36,333 nt of DNA from Chitinophagales bacterium (GCA_030832185.1 JAURJQ010000012.1:1-36333); one strand, 5' to 3'; positions 1-9,251 are shown, counted from the first letter of the stretch. The notes: generated by a model not told the origin, from the sequence alone. Numbers and translations: made by a program.

Positions 1-29
1 AAAGGGAGGTTGAAATAATAAAAAATTAG

Positions 30-47
30 TTGCTGAAATTTCAGCAA
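30..47. repeat. 18-bp perfect palindrome upstream of tRNA-Ala
   Basis: TTGCTGAAATTTCAGCAA is its own reverse complement. It is repeated at 178-195 in the second unit, 18 bp before each tRNA-Ala copy. It could be an operator, or a hairpin ending an upstream transcript, but no clean T-run follows. I cannot choose between these. Confidence 0.6.
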
Positions 48-64
48 TTAGAAGAAATAAATTT

Positions 65-145
<81 letters not shown>

Positions 146-212
146 AAAAAAGGGAGGTTGAAATAATAAAAAATTAGTTGCTGAAATTTCAGCAATTAGA
201 AGAAATAAATTT

Positions 213-285
<73 letters not shown>

Positions 286-395
286 CTAATTATGATTAGT
301 TTTTCATTTTAAATAAATAGCATCTGACTAGTATTCCTCTTGAAATCCAATCTATATCAACTAGCTTTTCTACCCGAAACGGATACAATGTAGTA

Positions 396-890
396 TTGAA
401 GGAAATAGGAGGCTCTAGAAAGCTACAGATTATTGTAGGTGGTGCAGAGGCCCAGGCTATGGCTATTTCTTCAGAAAAGATTATCACCTCTCGACCCTTG
501 ACTCATCATTTTATTCAGATGATTCTTAATGATTTTGAAATCGGACTCAAGCATATTATCATTTATAAATATGAGGATGGGGTCTATTATGCACATGCAG
601 TGTTAGAAGATCATTTTGGTCATGTGAAATATATTGACTGCAGACCATCCGATGCTATTTGTCTAGCATTGAAAATGGATAAGCCGATACTAGCCGCAGA
701 GGCAGTCTTTGAAGAAATTCAACAAAATTATGCAGATAAAGTAGATGCCAATACTAACTTGGAATCTAATCAAGAACTTTCCAAGCTAGAATCTAGTCAA
801 CTCAAAAAGATGCTGAAACAAGCAATCGAAAAAGAGGACTATGAGTTAGCCGCTAGCATCCAAGGAGAACTGAATAACCGTTTATCATGA
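396..890 (+). CDS. Bifunctional nuclease family protein (DUF151) with UvrB/UvrC motif
   Basis: This matches the DUF151 (BFN) family, found as stand-alone proteins in many bacteria; some plant members have nuclease activity. The core runs from RKLQIIVGGAEAQAMAI through SRPLTHHF to DCRPSDAICLAL. The last ~35 residues (ESSQLKKMLKQAIEKEDYEL) form a UVR motif, as in UvrB/UvrC, which is common in Bacteroidota members. The start is odd. Only a TTG at 396 is available, yet the frame is open back to 321, and 333-395 encodes family-like N-terminal sequence (IPLEIQSISTSF, GYNVVLKEIGG). Translation may begin at ATT 333 or CTG 324, or the native start was lost when the tRNA region rearranged. Family assignment is firm; the biochemical activity here is not. 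Confidence 0.85.
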   Translation: MKEIGGSRKLQIIVGGAEAQAMAISSEKIITSRPLTHHFIQMILNDFEIGLKHIIIYKYEDGVYYAHAVLEDHFGHVKYIDCRPSDAICLALKMDKPILAAEAVFEEIQQNYADKVDANTNLESNQELSKLESSQLKKMLKQAIEKEDYELAASIQGELNNRLS

Positions 891-916
891 GGTGTTTTTA
901 TGACCTTAAAAACCTC
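889..916. terminator. Possible hairpin after the DUF151 gene
   Basis: GAGG and TTTTTA pair with TAAAAA and CCTC around a short loop, with a 2-base bulge. The stem begins at the stop codon. There is no good T-run on the plus strand, so a weak terminator is only possible. Confidence 0.3.
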
Positions 917-1028
917 AATTTAAACAAATGAAAAATTTAAAAATGCGCTTTATCAACTGCCGAATTCGATTTGAACTTTTAAAGACCAGCTTTTTTTATA
1001 CCTATCTTAGCTAAAAAAATTAAACAAT

Positions 1029-2273
1029 ATGAGCATAAAGTTACGCCTGACAATAATGAATTTCTTGCAGTTTTTTCTTTGGGGAACATGGTTGACCTCT
1101 ATAGGCGTATATCTAGGCGGAACGCTTCATTTTGAAGGATCTCAAATCGGGGCTATTTTTACCACCTTAGGTATTGCAGCTTTTATAATGCCTACTATTA
1201 TTGGTATCATAGCTGATAAATATATAAATGCAGAAAAGCTATATGGTATTTGTCATATAATTGGGGGTGCTACGCTAGTCTGGGCAGCTCAGATATCTAC
1301 ACCGGAGGCTATGTTTAAAGCGATGCTATTAAATTCTTTGTTTTACATGCCTACCATTTCTCTCTGCTACTCCGTTTCCTATCATATATTATCCAAGAGT
1401 CAGTTTGATGTTATCAAGGACTTTCCTAATATCAGAGTATGGGGCACTATTGGGTTCATTATAGCTATGTGGGTCGTGGATGCTATGGGATGGACTGCGT
1501 CTAATATGCAATTATATTTTGGAGCAGTAGCTTCTATAGCGCTCGGACTATATGCATTTACTCTCCCGAAATGCGAAGTAAAAAAAGAGAAAACAAAGAA
1601 TTTATATGAGGCTTTAGGTATAGATGCACTCGTATTATTTAAAACTCCCAAAATGTTAGTTTTTTTCTTGTTTGCTATTCTATTGGGAGCCGCATTGCAG
1701 ATTACAAATGCTTTTGGCCAAGAATTTTTAGTTAGCTTTAATCAGTTTGATGAATATAAGAATTCTTTCGGGGTGCTCCATCCAGGTATTATTATGTCTA
1801 TTTCACAAATTTCAGAGACAGTATTTATATTGACTATTCCATTTTTTCTAAAGAAGTTTGGAATTAAAAAGGTCATGCTCATGGCTATGTTGGCATGGGT
1901 ATTGCGATTCGGATTGTTTAGTATTGGTAATCCAGGGACAGGTGTTATCCTGATTATTCTTTCTAATATTGTCTATGGTATGGCCTTTGATTTCTTCACT
2001 ATTTCAGGGTCTCTCTTTGTAGAGAAAGAAACAGATGCTAAAATCAGATCAAGCGCTCAAGGGCTCTATCTTATGATGACGAATGGTTTAGGTATTATCT
2101 TAGGGGGTTATTTTAGTGGCTTTGTTGTGGATCTATATACCCAAGGATCTAATAGAAACTGGCCACAAATTTGGCTGGTATTTGCAGGCTATGCGCTTTC
2201 AATGGCTATTCTTTTCTTTCTTCTCTTCAAGCATGAGCATAAGCCAGAAGACTTTAAAACTGTAAAACACTAA
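1029..2273 (+). CDS. MFS nucleoside:H+ symporter (NupG-like)
   Basis: The 414-residue hydrophobic protein has about 12 predicted membrane segments. Its N-terminus (NFLQFFLWGTWLTSIGVYL) is typical of the nucleoside:H+ symporter family (NupG/XapB) of the major facilitator superfamily. Other family-like stretches are ADKYINAEKLYGICHIIGG near residue 62 and AQGLYLMMTNGLGIILGGYF near residue 340. Length matches the family. It should import nucleosides across the inner membrane with protons. The ATG at 1029 follows an AT-rich leader. Substrate range cannot be read from the sequence. Confidence 0.88.
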   Translation: MSIKLRLTIMNFLQFFLWGTWLTSIGVYLGGTLHFEGSQIGAIFTTLGIAAFIMPTIIGIIADKYINAEKLYGICHIIGGATLVWAAQISTPEAMFKAMLLNSLFYMPTISLCYSVSYHILSKSQFDVIKDFPNIRVWGTIGFIIAMWVVDAMGWTASNMQLYFGAVASIALGLYAFTLPKCEVKKEKTKNLYEALGIDALVLFKTPKMLVFFLFAILLGAALQITNAFGQEFLVSFNQFDEYKNSFGVLHPGIIMSISQISETVFILTIPFFLKKFGIKKVMLMAMLAWVLRFGLFSIGNPGTGVILIILSNIVYGMAFDFFTISGSLFVEKETDAKIRSSAQGLYLMMTNGLGIILGGYFSGFVVDLYTQGSNRNWPQIWLVFAGYALSMAILFFLLFKHEHKPEDFKTVKH

Positions 2274-2340
2274 TTTAACTAATAGCGAATAACTAACAGT
2301 TAATAACGAAGCATATATATATAAAATATTAAAACAATAA

Positions 2341-3603
2341 ATGAAATACATTAAGATTATACTATTATTTATTTCTCTTGGAAGTCTTTCTTCTTGCTAT
2401 TTTTTCAAAGCGATGAAGTATAAAAAATATCCTTTGGAAAAATTGGATGAATTCGCTTCGGTGCGTTTTCAGCCTTCTGAGCAGCCATTTCGATTCAAGC
2501 AGAGCAGTGTGTCCCCCGCATTAAAAAACGAATTGGATAGTTTATTGTTAGGGTCTAATCGATATGCCATGCTAGTTATTCAGAATGACAGTATTCTCTA
2601 TGAATTTTATAATCATAAAATAGCAGATACTACCTTACTTCCTTCTTTCTCCGTGGCTAAGTCTTATGTCAGCACCATGATAGCTATGGCCCTCGAGGAA
2701 GGTAAGATAAAAAGTCTGAATGATCCTATCACCAATTATCTGCCAGAGTTATTGAAGCGGGATAGTCGATTTTCGAATATCACCATACAGCATGTCTTGG
2801 ATATGCGCAGTGGTATCAAAAGTTCGGAGAATTATTTCAATCCGATGAGCGATGTATTGCGTCTCGGTTTCGGAAAAAACGTCAACGGAAAATCTTTACG
2901 AATTTCTATAGAAAAAGAACCGAATCAATTTTTTGAATACAAGAGCATCAATACCCAGCTGCTGGGTATGATAGTCGAACGCTCTACTGGCATGAAATTG
3001 CAGGATTATTTTGTAGAGAAAATTCAAAAGCCTTTGCAGTTTGAGCATCCTAGTACGTGGATTTATGATGATGCAAAACATAAGACGCTACGAGCATTCT
3101 GCTGTATGAATTTGTCAGCCAGAGATTATGCAAAATTTGGTAGGCTGATATTGAATAAAGGGAACTGGCAAGGTAAGCAGATAGTGAATGAAAAATGGGT
3201 GGAGACCATTTTAAGCCTTGAGAACAGAAAGGCTACAGATGGGTATAAAAACCAATGGTGGAGCAATGAAAGTCTCAAAGAATTTAAAGATAGTATAGCC
3301 ATGCAGAAATTTGTGCTAAATAATCCTGCTGTATATGATATTGATAAGATATCTATGGCAAATGTTTTAATAAATTATAAATTTTCCAAACCGTATGATA
3401 AGATTGAAAATGAAAAGAAATCATGGCTAGTTTCTTATTACAAAGATGGTATTCATGCACAAGGTCTCATAGGGCAGTATATATACATTTTTCCTAAAAA
3501 GAATAGCATAGTCGTCATACTTTCCAATACGCTCAATCAAGATTTGCCTCTAAAAAAAGGTGGGTTGGGAAGAATTGAAAAACTACTTGAATCAGAATTA
3601 TGA
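2341..3603 (+). CDS. Serine hydrolase lipoprotein, class C beta-lactamase family
   Basis: The protein (420 aa) has a lipoprotein signal peptide ending in a lipobox-like LSSC (Cys19), so it is likely anchored to an envelope membrane. The penicillin-binding/beta-lactamase fold is shown by the nucleophile motif S104-V-A-K107, a Tyr200-x3-Asn204 motif (YKSIN), and HAQG near residue 378 in place of KTG/HxG. Such proteins act as esterases, peptidases or PBP-like enzymes more often than as antibiotic-degrading lactamases. The stop codon overlaps the start of the Nif3-like gene (ATGA), so the two are probably translated from one mRNA. Substrate unknown. Confidence 0.85.
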   Translation: MKYIKIILLFISLGSLSSCYFFKAMKYKKYPLEKLDEFASVRFQPSEQPFRFKQSSVSPALKNELDSLLLGSNRYAMLVIQNDSILYEFYNHKIADTTLLPSFSVAKSYVSTMIAMALEEGKIKSLNDPITNYLPELLKRDSRFSNITIQHVLDMRSGIKSSENYFNPMSDVLRLGFGKNVNGKSLRISIEKEPNQFFEYKSINTQLLGMIVERSTGMKLQDYFVEKIQKPLQFEHPSTWIYDDAKHKTLRAFCCMNLSARDYAKFGRLILNKGNWQGKQIVNEKWVETILSLENRKATDGYKNQWWSNESLKEFKDSIAMQKFVLNNPAVYDIDKISMANVLINYKFSKPYDKIENEKKSWLVSYYKDGIHAQGLIGQYIYIFPKKNSIVVILSNTLNQDLPLKKGGLGRIEKLLESEL

Positions 3604-4691
3604 TTATAAAAGAAATAATCGATCTTCTAGAACAGTGGGCTCCATTGGCTTATCAAGAGTCCTATGACAATGTGGGTTTGCTGGTAGGCAGTCCAAGTTG
3701 CGAAATCTCTAAGGCTCTGATTACGCTAGATTGTACAGAAGAGGTTATCCAAGAGGCTATTGATATGAAGTGCCAGCTAGTGATAGCGCACCATCCCATC
3801 ATTTTTTCGGGATTGAAGAAATTGACAGGAAAAAATTATGTAGAGCGCACCATCATCAAAGCCATAAAAAATGATATAGCCATCTATGCTATTCATACCA
3901 GTCTGGATAATGTGTCTAGCGGAGTCAATCACATGATAGCGGAGAAATTAGGCCTAAAGAATAGTCGAGTCTTGAGTCCAAAAAAGAATATTCTGAGGAA
4001 ATTAGTTACCTATATACCAATAGATCACTTTGAGAATGTGCGGATGGCCATATTTAAAGTGGGAGCCGGCCATATAGGAAATTATAGCCATTGTGGTTTT
4101 TCTGTATCGGGTTTCGGCAGTTTTAAAGGAAACGAACACGCTAATCCTAGTTTAGGTGAGGCGAATGAACTTATGCGAGTTGAAGAACAACGATTTGAGA
4201 CCATTTTTCCTGACTATCTAGAAGCTCGGGTTATTCGAAGCCTCAAGGAAAGCCACCCGTATGAAGAAGTGGCGTATGACATCTATGCTATGGAAAATGA
4301 GCATGTTCAGGTAGGGTCAGGACTCATAGGAGAATTGGAGAATGAAATGGAATTATCTGATTTCCTCAATCTAGTCAAGAACCAATTTCATTTAAAAGCA
4401 TTGAAATACACCTCTTTAAATCGAAAAGTGCGGAAAATAGCCCTATGTGGGGGTTCTGGCAGTTTTCTGCGATTTCAAGCAGCAGCATCTGGAGCAGATG
4501 TTTACCTCAGTTCAGATTTCAAATACCACGAATGGTTTGATGCTGAGGGGAATTTAAGCTATGTAGACATAGGGCATTATGAGTCTGAGCAGTTTACTAA
4601 GGAACTAATTTTTAACTATTTGAGAAAAAAAGCACTATCTTTGCAGTCCGAAATTTCTAAGGTCAATACAAACCCGGTAAATTATTTATAA
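3600..4691 (+). CDS. Nif3-like dinuclear metal center protein (DUF34/YbgI)
   Basis: Family motifs include YDNVGLLVG, the metal-binding AHHPIIFSGLKKLTG, the HTSLDN block, and the C-terminal CGGSGSFL and DIGHYESEQF, which supply further metal ligands. The protein (363 aa) is longer than E. coli YbgI because it has the middle insert (about residues 125-240) typical of the long form. Older annotations call it GTP cyclohydrolase I type 2, but its cellular role is not settled. It overlaps the upstream hydrolase by 4 bp and is followed after 2 bp by the zinc-ribbon gene, a pairing often seen in bacteria. Confidence 0.92.
   Translation: MIIKEIIDLLEQWAPLAYQESYDNVGLLVGSPSCEISKALITLDCTEEVIQEAIDMKCQLVIAHHPIIFSGLKKLTGKNYVERTIIKAIKNDIAIYAIHTSLDNVSSGVNHMIAEKLGLKNSRVLSPKKNILRKLVTYIPIDHFENVRMAIFKVGAGHIGNYSHCGFSVSGFGSFKGNEHANPSLGEANELMRVEEQRFETIFPDYLEARVIRSLKESHPYEEVAYDIYAMENEHVQVGSGLIGELENEMELSDFLNLVKNQFHLKALKYTSLNRKVRKIALCGGSGSFLRFQAAASGADVYLSSDFKYHEWFDAEGNLSYVDIGHYESEQFTKELIFNYLRKKALSLQSEISKVNTNPVNYL
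4636..4643 (+). promoter_or_regulatory. Candidate -7 promoter element
   Basis: TATCTTTG matches the Bacteroidota -7 consensus TAnnTTTG, 50 bp before the zinc-ribbon start and inside the end of the Nif3-like gene. No clear -33 TTG lies at the ideal spacing. It could give the zinc-ribbon gene its own promoter within the operon. Confidence 0.35.
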
Positions 4692-4693
4692 AT

Positions 4694-5527
4694 ATGTGTG
4701 CAAAAGCTACTGCTAGTAAAATGAATGAAGCAAGTGTAGAGGATAAGTTAGAAGCGCTTTACTCTCTTCAGATAATTGATTCTCAAATAGATAAAATCAA
4801 TTTTATCAAAGGGGAACTCCCTATGGAGGTTCAGGATATGGAAGATGAAATGGCTGGTCTGATGACTAGAAAAGGTAATCTAGATGCCGAGTTGGCTGAG
4901 GTAGAAGAAGGAATCGCTGATAGACAGAGAATCAAAGAAGAAACCAAGCTCTTAATTCAAAAGTTAGAGAAGCAGCAGAATTCTGTGAAGAACAATAGAG
5001 AATTTGAATCAATAAGTAAAGAAATAGAACTAGCCAAGCTAGAGATAGAGCTTTGTGAAAAGAAATTGAAAGATTTTACAGAGAAGAAAACATCCTTCAA
5101 ATCAAGATGCGATGAAGTGGATAGCGCCATAGCAGGAAAAGAAGATGAACTGAAGGTAAAGCAGGAAGAGCTCAAAGTGATTGAGAGTGAAACGGATACT
5201 GAACTTGCTAAATTGAAGAAGGAAAGCGAAGAGGCCAAGTCATTGGTAGACGAAAGACTTCTCTCAGGGTACAATAGAATCAGAAAGACCTATAGAAATG
5301 GGTTAGCTATCGTTACTATAGACAGAGATTCTTGTGGTGGATGTTATGCTAAAATTCCTCCACAAAAGCAGCTGGAAATCAAACAAAGAAAAAAGGTTTT
5401 GGTTTGTGAGAACTGCGGAAGAATTTTCGTATATTCTAAAGAGAAAGAAATCGAAGATCTCAATAAGCCAGTAGAAGAGGCTCCAAAAGTAACTCGTTCT
5501 AGATCTAAGAGAGCTAGACAGGACTAG
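4694..5527 (+). CDS. C4-type zinc ribbon coiled-coil protein (CT398-like)
   Basis: The protein (277 aa) begins with a long charged helical stretch (about residues 15-190), probably an antiparallel coiled coil. A C-terminal zinc ribbon follows, with Cys214-x2-Cys217 and Cys238-x2-Cys241. This is the architecture of the CT398/Helicobacter HP0958 family (DUF164 zinc ribbon), proposed to bind nucleic acids or partner proteins. The tail after residue 250 is basic (RSRSKRARQD). Only 2 bp separate it from the Nif3-like gene, so translational coupling is likely. Function in Bacteroidota is not established. Confidence 0.85.
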   Translation: MCAKATASKMNEASVEDKLEALYSLQIIDSQIDKINFIKGELPMEVQDMEDEMAGLMTRKGNLDAELAEVEEGIADRQRIKEETKLLIQKLEKQQNSVKNNREFESISKEIELAKLEIELCEKKLKDFTEKKTSFKSRCDEVDSAIAGKEDELKVKQEELKVIESETDTELAKLKKESEEAKSLVDERLLSGYNRIRKTYRNGLAIVTIDRDSCGGCYAKIPPQKQLEIKQRKKVLVCENCGRIFVYSKEKEIEDLNKPVEEAPKVTRSRSKRARQD

Positions 5528-5538
5528 AATCTAGTGTT

Positions 5539-5627
5539 TAGTTTCTAGTTGCAAGAAGACGCTCTTATCAAAAAATTATATTAACTTTACCATTAGCTTG
5601 CGACTATATACTTGCAACTAAAAACTA
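5539..5627. repeat. 17-bp inverted repeat flanking an intergenic spacer
   Basis: TAGTTTCTAGTTGCAAG at 5539-5555 is the inverse of 5611-5627 with 16 of 17 positions matching, separated by 55 bp. The right arm ends 3 bp before the next start codon, so it would lie in the leader. It could form a long hairpin or be a pair of small dispersed repeats. Confidence 0.6.
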
Positions 5628-5630
5628 TTT

Positions 5631-5993
5631 ATGCCTTTATTATATGAAAATAAATCCGATGCCGATATCCAGTTGATGAAAGACTGGGCGGAGGTGAGGC
5701 AGTATATTGAAAAGCATTTTGAGAAAAAACCGGATATTCAGGTTTGTCTCTTCCTAATAGGACTTAATGAATTTGGCACGATCCGAGAATTTGAAAAAGA
5801 AGAGAAGCAAGACCTTATGCATGTAGGCATGTGCACACTGTTATTAGGCGAATACTATGAATATGATTATACCGACGCCGATGGTTGGCCTCATTTTAAG
5901 GAATTGAAACCTATGGAGGCTATGTTTATCAAAATTCAAGAAACTTTCTTAAAGCAGAAAATAGTTCAATATTTTAAAGAGAAGGTATATTAG
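5631..5993 (+). CDS. Conserved-looking hypothetical protein, 120 aa
   Basis: The protein is small, soluble and acidic in part, with no signal peptide or membrane segment and no motif I recognise. Aromatic and acidic residues cluster in the middle (EYYEYDYTDADGWPHF, about residues 74-89), and helices rich in Lys and Phe follow. The reading frame is clean from ATG to TAG. The gene converges on the lipid kinase gene, overlapping it by 4 bp at the stop codons. I read it as a real gene because of its clean frame and sensible spacing, but no function can be given. Confidence 0.65.
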   Translation: MPLLYENKSDADIQLMKDWAEVRQYIEKHFEKKPDIQVCLFLIGLNEFGTIREFEKEEKQDLMHVGMCTLLLGEYYEYDYTDADGWPHFKELKPMEAMFIKIQETFLKQKIVQYFKEKVY

Positions 5994-6886
5994 TTAGGTA
6001 CCACCAATCTCAACTTACTAGGCAAAACTTTAATCGTCAAGTTTTCTCGCTTCGATTTTTTAGGGTCTCCGTCGACTTGGTAGCCCATTTTCTTGTTTTT
6101 AAAATTGATAATGGTGATTTCTTTGGTGGTGAAAAATTCTAGGGCTGAGCTCCACTGCGGGTTTTTGATTAAAATACAAAAGCTTGCCCATGGGAGTCTC
6201 CAGAAGGCCACACTTTTGAGATATACGACATCGAGTTCGCCATCGAATGCGCTGGCCCATGGCAGCAGTCCTATATTGTATCCGTATAGATTTGAATTGA
6301 AGATATTGAATAGATAAGTGGAAACTTCATATTCTTTATCACCTAATTTATACTTGATAATTTTTGCTTTGAGTTTGAAGACTCTTCGAATCGTCAAAAA
6401 AGCATAAACGAAAAGAGATCGTTTCTTTTTAATCTTAAAATCCTTAGCCACTTTAGCATCCAGCCCCATTCCGAAATTGCTAAAGAAATATTGGTCATTG
6501 ATTTGTGCTACATCAATCGCTTTAGTATTAGCTGTATTGATGGCATCGAAGGCTCCGCGTATATCTCGAGGGGTATAGCCTACATGGGTTGCTATGCCAT
6601 TGCCACTTCCCACAGGAACCATCGCTATAGGAATATTTCTATCTATCAGTCGCTGACCTAGTTCTAGTAGAGTGCCATCTCCTCCTACAGATACGATCAT
6701 ATCCCAGTTTTCATTGAGCTTAGTTTCGTAAAGTTCCTCTGTCATCTGTGCATCTATGAAAAGCAAATTCGCATCATAGATATCCGTATCGAGAAACATA
6801 TCGATACATTTTGGAATATTGTATTGAGATACGGTTCCTGAGAGATTGTTGACTATAAAAAGGATTTTTTTCTTTTGGGTTACCAC
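5990..6886 (-). CDS. Diacylglycerol/lipid kinase family protein
   Basis: The sequence shows the nucleotide-binding signature of the DAGK catalytic family: VSVGGDGTLLELG (GGDGT at residues 68-72) and PVGSGNGIA (93-97), then a beta-sandwich substrate domain ending in YQVDGDP. Length (298 aa) is normal for bacterial YegS/DgkB-like kinases, which phosphorylate membrane lipids with ATP. The start is GTG at 6886; the frame upstream holds no ATG before a stop. It is convergent with the small hypothetical gene. The lipid substrate cannot be predicted. Confidence 0.88.
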   Translation of the reverse strand: MVTQKKKILFIVNNLSGTVSQYNIPKCIDMFLDTDIYDANLLFIDAQMTEELYETKLNENWDMIVSVGGDGTLLELGQRLIDRNIPIAMVPVGSGNGIATHVGYTPRDIRGAFDAINTANTKAIDVAQINDQYFFSNFGMGLDAKVAKDFKIKKKRSLFVYAFLTIRRVFKLKAKIIKYKLGDKEYEVSTYLFNIFNSNLYGYNIGLLPWASAFDGELDVVYLKSVAFWRLPWASFCILIKNPQWSSALEFFTTKEITIINFKNKKMGYQVDGDPKKSKRENLTIKVLPSKLRLVVPN

Positions 6887-6993
6887 GAATGCATGAATTT
6901 AATTATTAATATTTAAACGCAAAGTAATCAAATTTTATCTCAAAGTTAATGAGATACAATAATGTCAAATCAACTCATCATCATATCATCACA

Positions 6994-7845
6994 TCAGTAA
7001 GCTTTCAAACTTATATCTAAACTTTTATACGAATAAGTCAAGCTGCCTACTGACACAAAATCTACTCCAGTCTCTGCATAGTTTTTAATAGTATCCAAGG
7101 TTATACCACCGCTTGCTTCTAATGGAATTTTACCAGCAACAAAGTCCACCGCTTCTTTACATTTCTCAACAGAAAAATTGTCAAGCATGATTCGATAAAC
7201 TCCTCCAGCATGGAGAACTTGTTTCACCTCATCTAAAGAACGTGTTTCTACTTCTATGGGCAACTGAATGCCTAGATTGTTGGTATATTCTTTCGCACGC
7301 TGGATAGCAGGAGTTATGCCGCCGCAATAGTCCACATGATTGTCTTTAAGCATAATCATATCGTAGAGCCCAAATCTATGGTTGACTCCGCCACCGATTT
7401 TTACTGCCAATTTTTCAAAATATCTAAAGTTAGGAGTGGTTTTTCTGGTATCTAAAATTTTACAATCTGTATGTGAAATCAAATCTACAAACTGACGTGT
7501 CTTAGTAGCGATACCACTCATGCGCTGCATGGTATTGAGTACAAGTCGCTCTGCCAATAATATGGAGGTAGCACTTCCAGCTACTGTAAGGCCAACATCT
7601 CCATACTTTACTTTATCTCCATCTTTTAAAAGTATATGAACTTGGAGATCGTTAGCTACTTCAGAAAAAATTTCTTTCGCTATAGATAATCCAGCGATGA
7701 TGCCTTCATCTTTGATGATAAGTTTAGCTTTTTTCTTCTCCAAAGGATCTAGACAACTCAGTGCACTGTGATCTCCTCTAGGAATCACCCCTTCGGGATC
7801 TAGGGTGTCTTCTAATAGAGCTCTTTGTATAAATTCTTTTATCAT
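6994..7845 (-). CDS. nadC: Quinolinate phosphoribosyltransferase (nadC)
   Basis: Makes nicotinate mononucleotide from quinolinate and PRPP with release of CO2, in de novo NAD synthesis. Clear family blocks are RGDHSALS, NTMQRMSGIATKT, DTRKTTPNFRYFEKLAVKIGG, the HRFGLYDMIMLKDNH stretch, MLDNFS and LEASGGI near the C-terminus. I start at the ATG at 7845 (MIKEFIQRALLED), 284 aa, which fits family length; the frame stays open to a TTG at 7866 that would add seven residues. No nadA or nadB lies in the window. Confidence 0.93.
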   Translation of the reverse strand: MIKEFIQRALLEDTLDPEGVIPRGDHSALSCLDPLEKKKAKLIIKDEGIIAGLSIAKEIFSEVANDLQVHILLKDGDKVKYGDVGLTVAGSATSILLAERLVLNTMQRMSGIATKTRQFVDLISHTDCKILDTRKTTPNFRYFEKLAVKIGGGVNHRFGLYDMIMLKDNHVDYCGGITPAIQRAKEYTNNLGIQLPIEVETRSLDEVKQVLHAGGVYRIMLDNFSVEKCKEAVDFVAGKIPLEASGGITLDTIKNYAETGVDFVSVGSLTYSYKSLDISLKAY

Positions 7846-7957
7846 ATCATAAAGGTGGAAAAACAAATTTACGTATTATTTTTAATTCTCCAGATTTCAA
7901 CTATATCTAACTATCTATGAGATGAAAATCCCCTTTATTAAAATAAGATCGAGTAGG

Positions 7958-8599
7958 TTATTGCTTCTTAATAATTATCGTTTTGATTCTGATATTTTTC
8001 AACGGTCTATCCTTACTATTGGTAGCAGTTGCGCATATTTTATCTACTACATTCATCCCAGAAATGACCTCACCATATACGGTATAGCGCATATCGAGAT
8101 GAGGAATGCCTCCAGTCTTTCGGTATACTTTCTCATGATTGGCGGGTTGTTCGTAGTTATTTCGCTTATATGCTTTCTCGATGATAGAGTCGTTGGAAAC
8201 TTTCCCTTGTACTATATAAAACTGACAAGCAGAGGATGCCATGTCGGGTCTGTCATCGCGCGCCTGTGCAAAGGCTCCACGTTTGTGATAGTAGGATGTA
8301 ATGAATTCAGCAGGAATTGTATATTCTAGATCGCCATCTCCTAATGTAAATGTATCCGCACAACTTTTTGAAACAGGGTCACCGCCTTGAGCTACAAAGC
8401 CTTTTATAACCCTATGAAAAAGTAAACTATCGTAAAATTTTTCGTTGCAAAGTTTGATAAAATTGTCTCTATGTTTCGGAGTAGAATCATAGAGCATCAC
8501 CGATATGTTCCCTTCCGTCGTTTTAATTTTAGCGATATACGTCTGTGCCTTAGTATGGACAGTGCAGAATAGGATAATTAAAAAAGCTAACCAGCGCAT
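7958..8599 (-). CDS. Exported cyclophilin-type peptidyl-prolyl isomerase
   Basis: A signal peptide (MRWLAFLIILFCTVHTKAQ) precedes a cyclophilin domain with FHRVIKGFVAQGGDP, the arginine-bearing active-site block, and GMNVVDKI near the end. It should catalyse cis-trans isomerisation of prolyl bonds in proteins folding outside the cytoplasm, and fits a cell with heavy secretion traffic. At 213 aa it is longer than E. coli PpiB because of an insert before GGIPHLDMRYTVYGEV, which is common in Bacteroidota. It lies 17 bp after tpx on the same strand, probably in one transcript. Confidence 0.9.
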   Translation of the reverse strand: MRWLAFLIILFCTVHTKAQTYIAKIKTTEGNISVMLYDSTPKHRDNFIKLCNEKFYDSLLFHRVIKGFVAQGGDPVSKSCADTFTLGDGDLEYTIPAEFITSYYHKRGAFAQARDDRPDMASSACQFYIVQGKVSNDSIIEKAYKRNNYEQPANHEKVYRKTGGIPHLDMRYTVYGEVISGMNVVDKICATATNSKDRPLKNIRIKTIIIKKQ

Positions 8600-8616
8600 A
8601 GTAAATTATTTGATAA

Positions 8617-9114
8617 TTATAAGGCCGCCAACGCCACTTCATAGTTCGGTTCCTGCGCTATTTCAGAAACTAATTCGCTATGTAATACTTGATTGTTTTC
8701 ATCTAGAACTATAATAGCTCTTGCGTGAAGACCTTCAAACTTTCCATCTGTAATTTCTACTCCATAACTCTTCCCGAAACTGCCATTTTTATAATCTGAA
8801 AGCATGGTTACATTTGAAATTCCTTCTGCACCACAAAATCGTTTTTGAGCGAAAGGTAAATCTCTTGAAATACAGAGCACTGCGGTATCGGAAAGTGCAG
8901 CAGCTTTTTCATTAAACTTGCGAACTGAAGTAGCACATACTCCTGTGTCTACACTAGGAAAAATATTCAATATTTTCTTTTTCCCAGCGAAGTTTTCCAA
9001 ACTGATAGAAGACATATCTTCTGCTGTCAATAAAAAATGAGGAGCAGCGCTCCCTGATGATGGAATATTTCCTGAGGTATTAATAGCGTTACCGCCAAGT
9101 GTTATTTGTGCCAT
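8617..9114 (-). CDS. tpx: Thiol peroxidase Tpx
   Basis: This is an atypical 2-Cys peroxiredoxin of 165 aa, the normal length. The peroxidatic cysteine is Cys60 in SVDTGVCATSVRKFN and the resolving cysteine is Cys94 in KRFCGAEG, matching Cys61 and Cys95 of E. coli Tpx. It reduces hydrogen and alkyl peroxides with thioredoxin as donor, in the cytoplasm. It is followed by the cyclophilin gene. No OxyR-type site was recognised upstream. Confidence 0.95.
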   Translation of the reverse strand: MAQITLGGNAINTSGNIPSSGSAAPHFLLTAEDMSSISLENFAGKKKILNIFPSVDTGVCATSVRKFNEKAAALSDTAVLCISRDLPFAQKRFCGAEGISNVTMLSDYKNGSFGKSYGVEITDGKFEGLHARAIIVLDENNQVLHSELVSEIAQEPNYEVALAAL

Positions 9115-9251
9115 GATGATTTGGGTTAATGTATAAATAAATATGAATAATCTTTACTCTCAAATATCTAGTATTTGTAGTAAATAAGTGTATTTATTTA
9201 TGAATTGATAGCAGCCAATGATTGGAAATGGTGTCAAATGGAACAGACGAA

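Noticed and set aside
7922-8329. 135-codon plus-strand frame opposite the cyclophilin gene
   Set aside because: The minus-strand frame is an unmistakable cyclophilin with signal peptide; the plus frame has no family resemblance.
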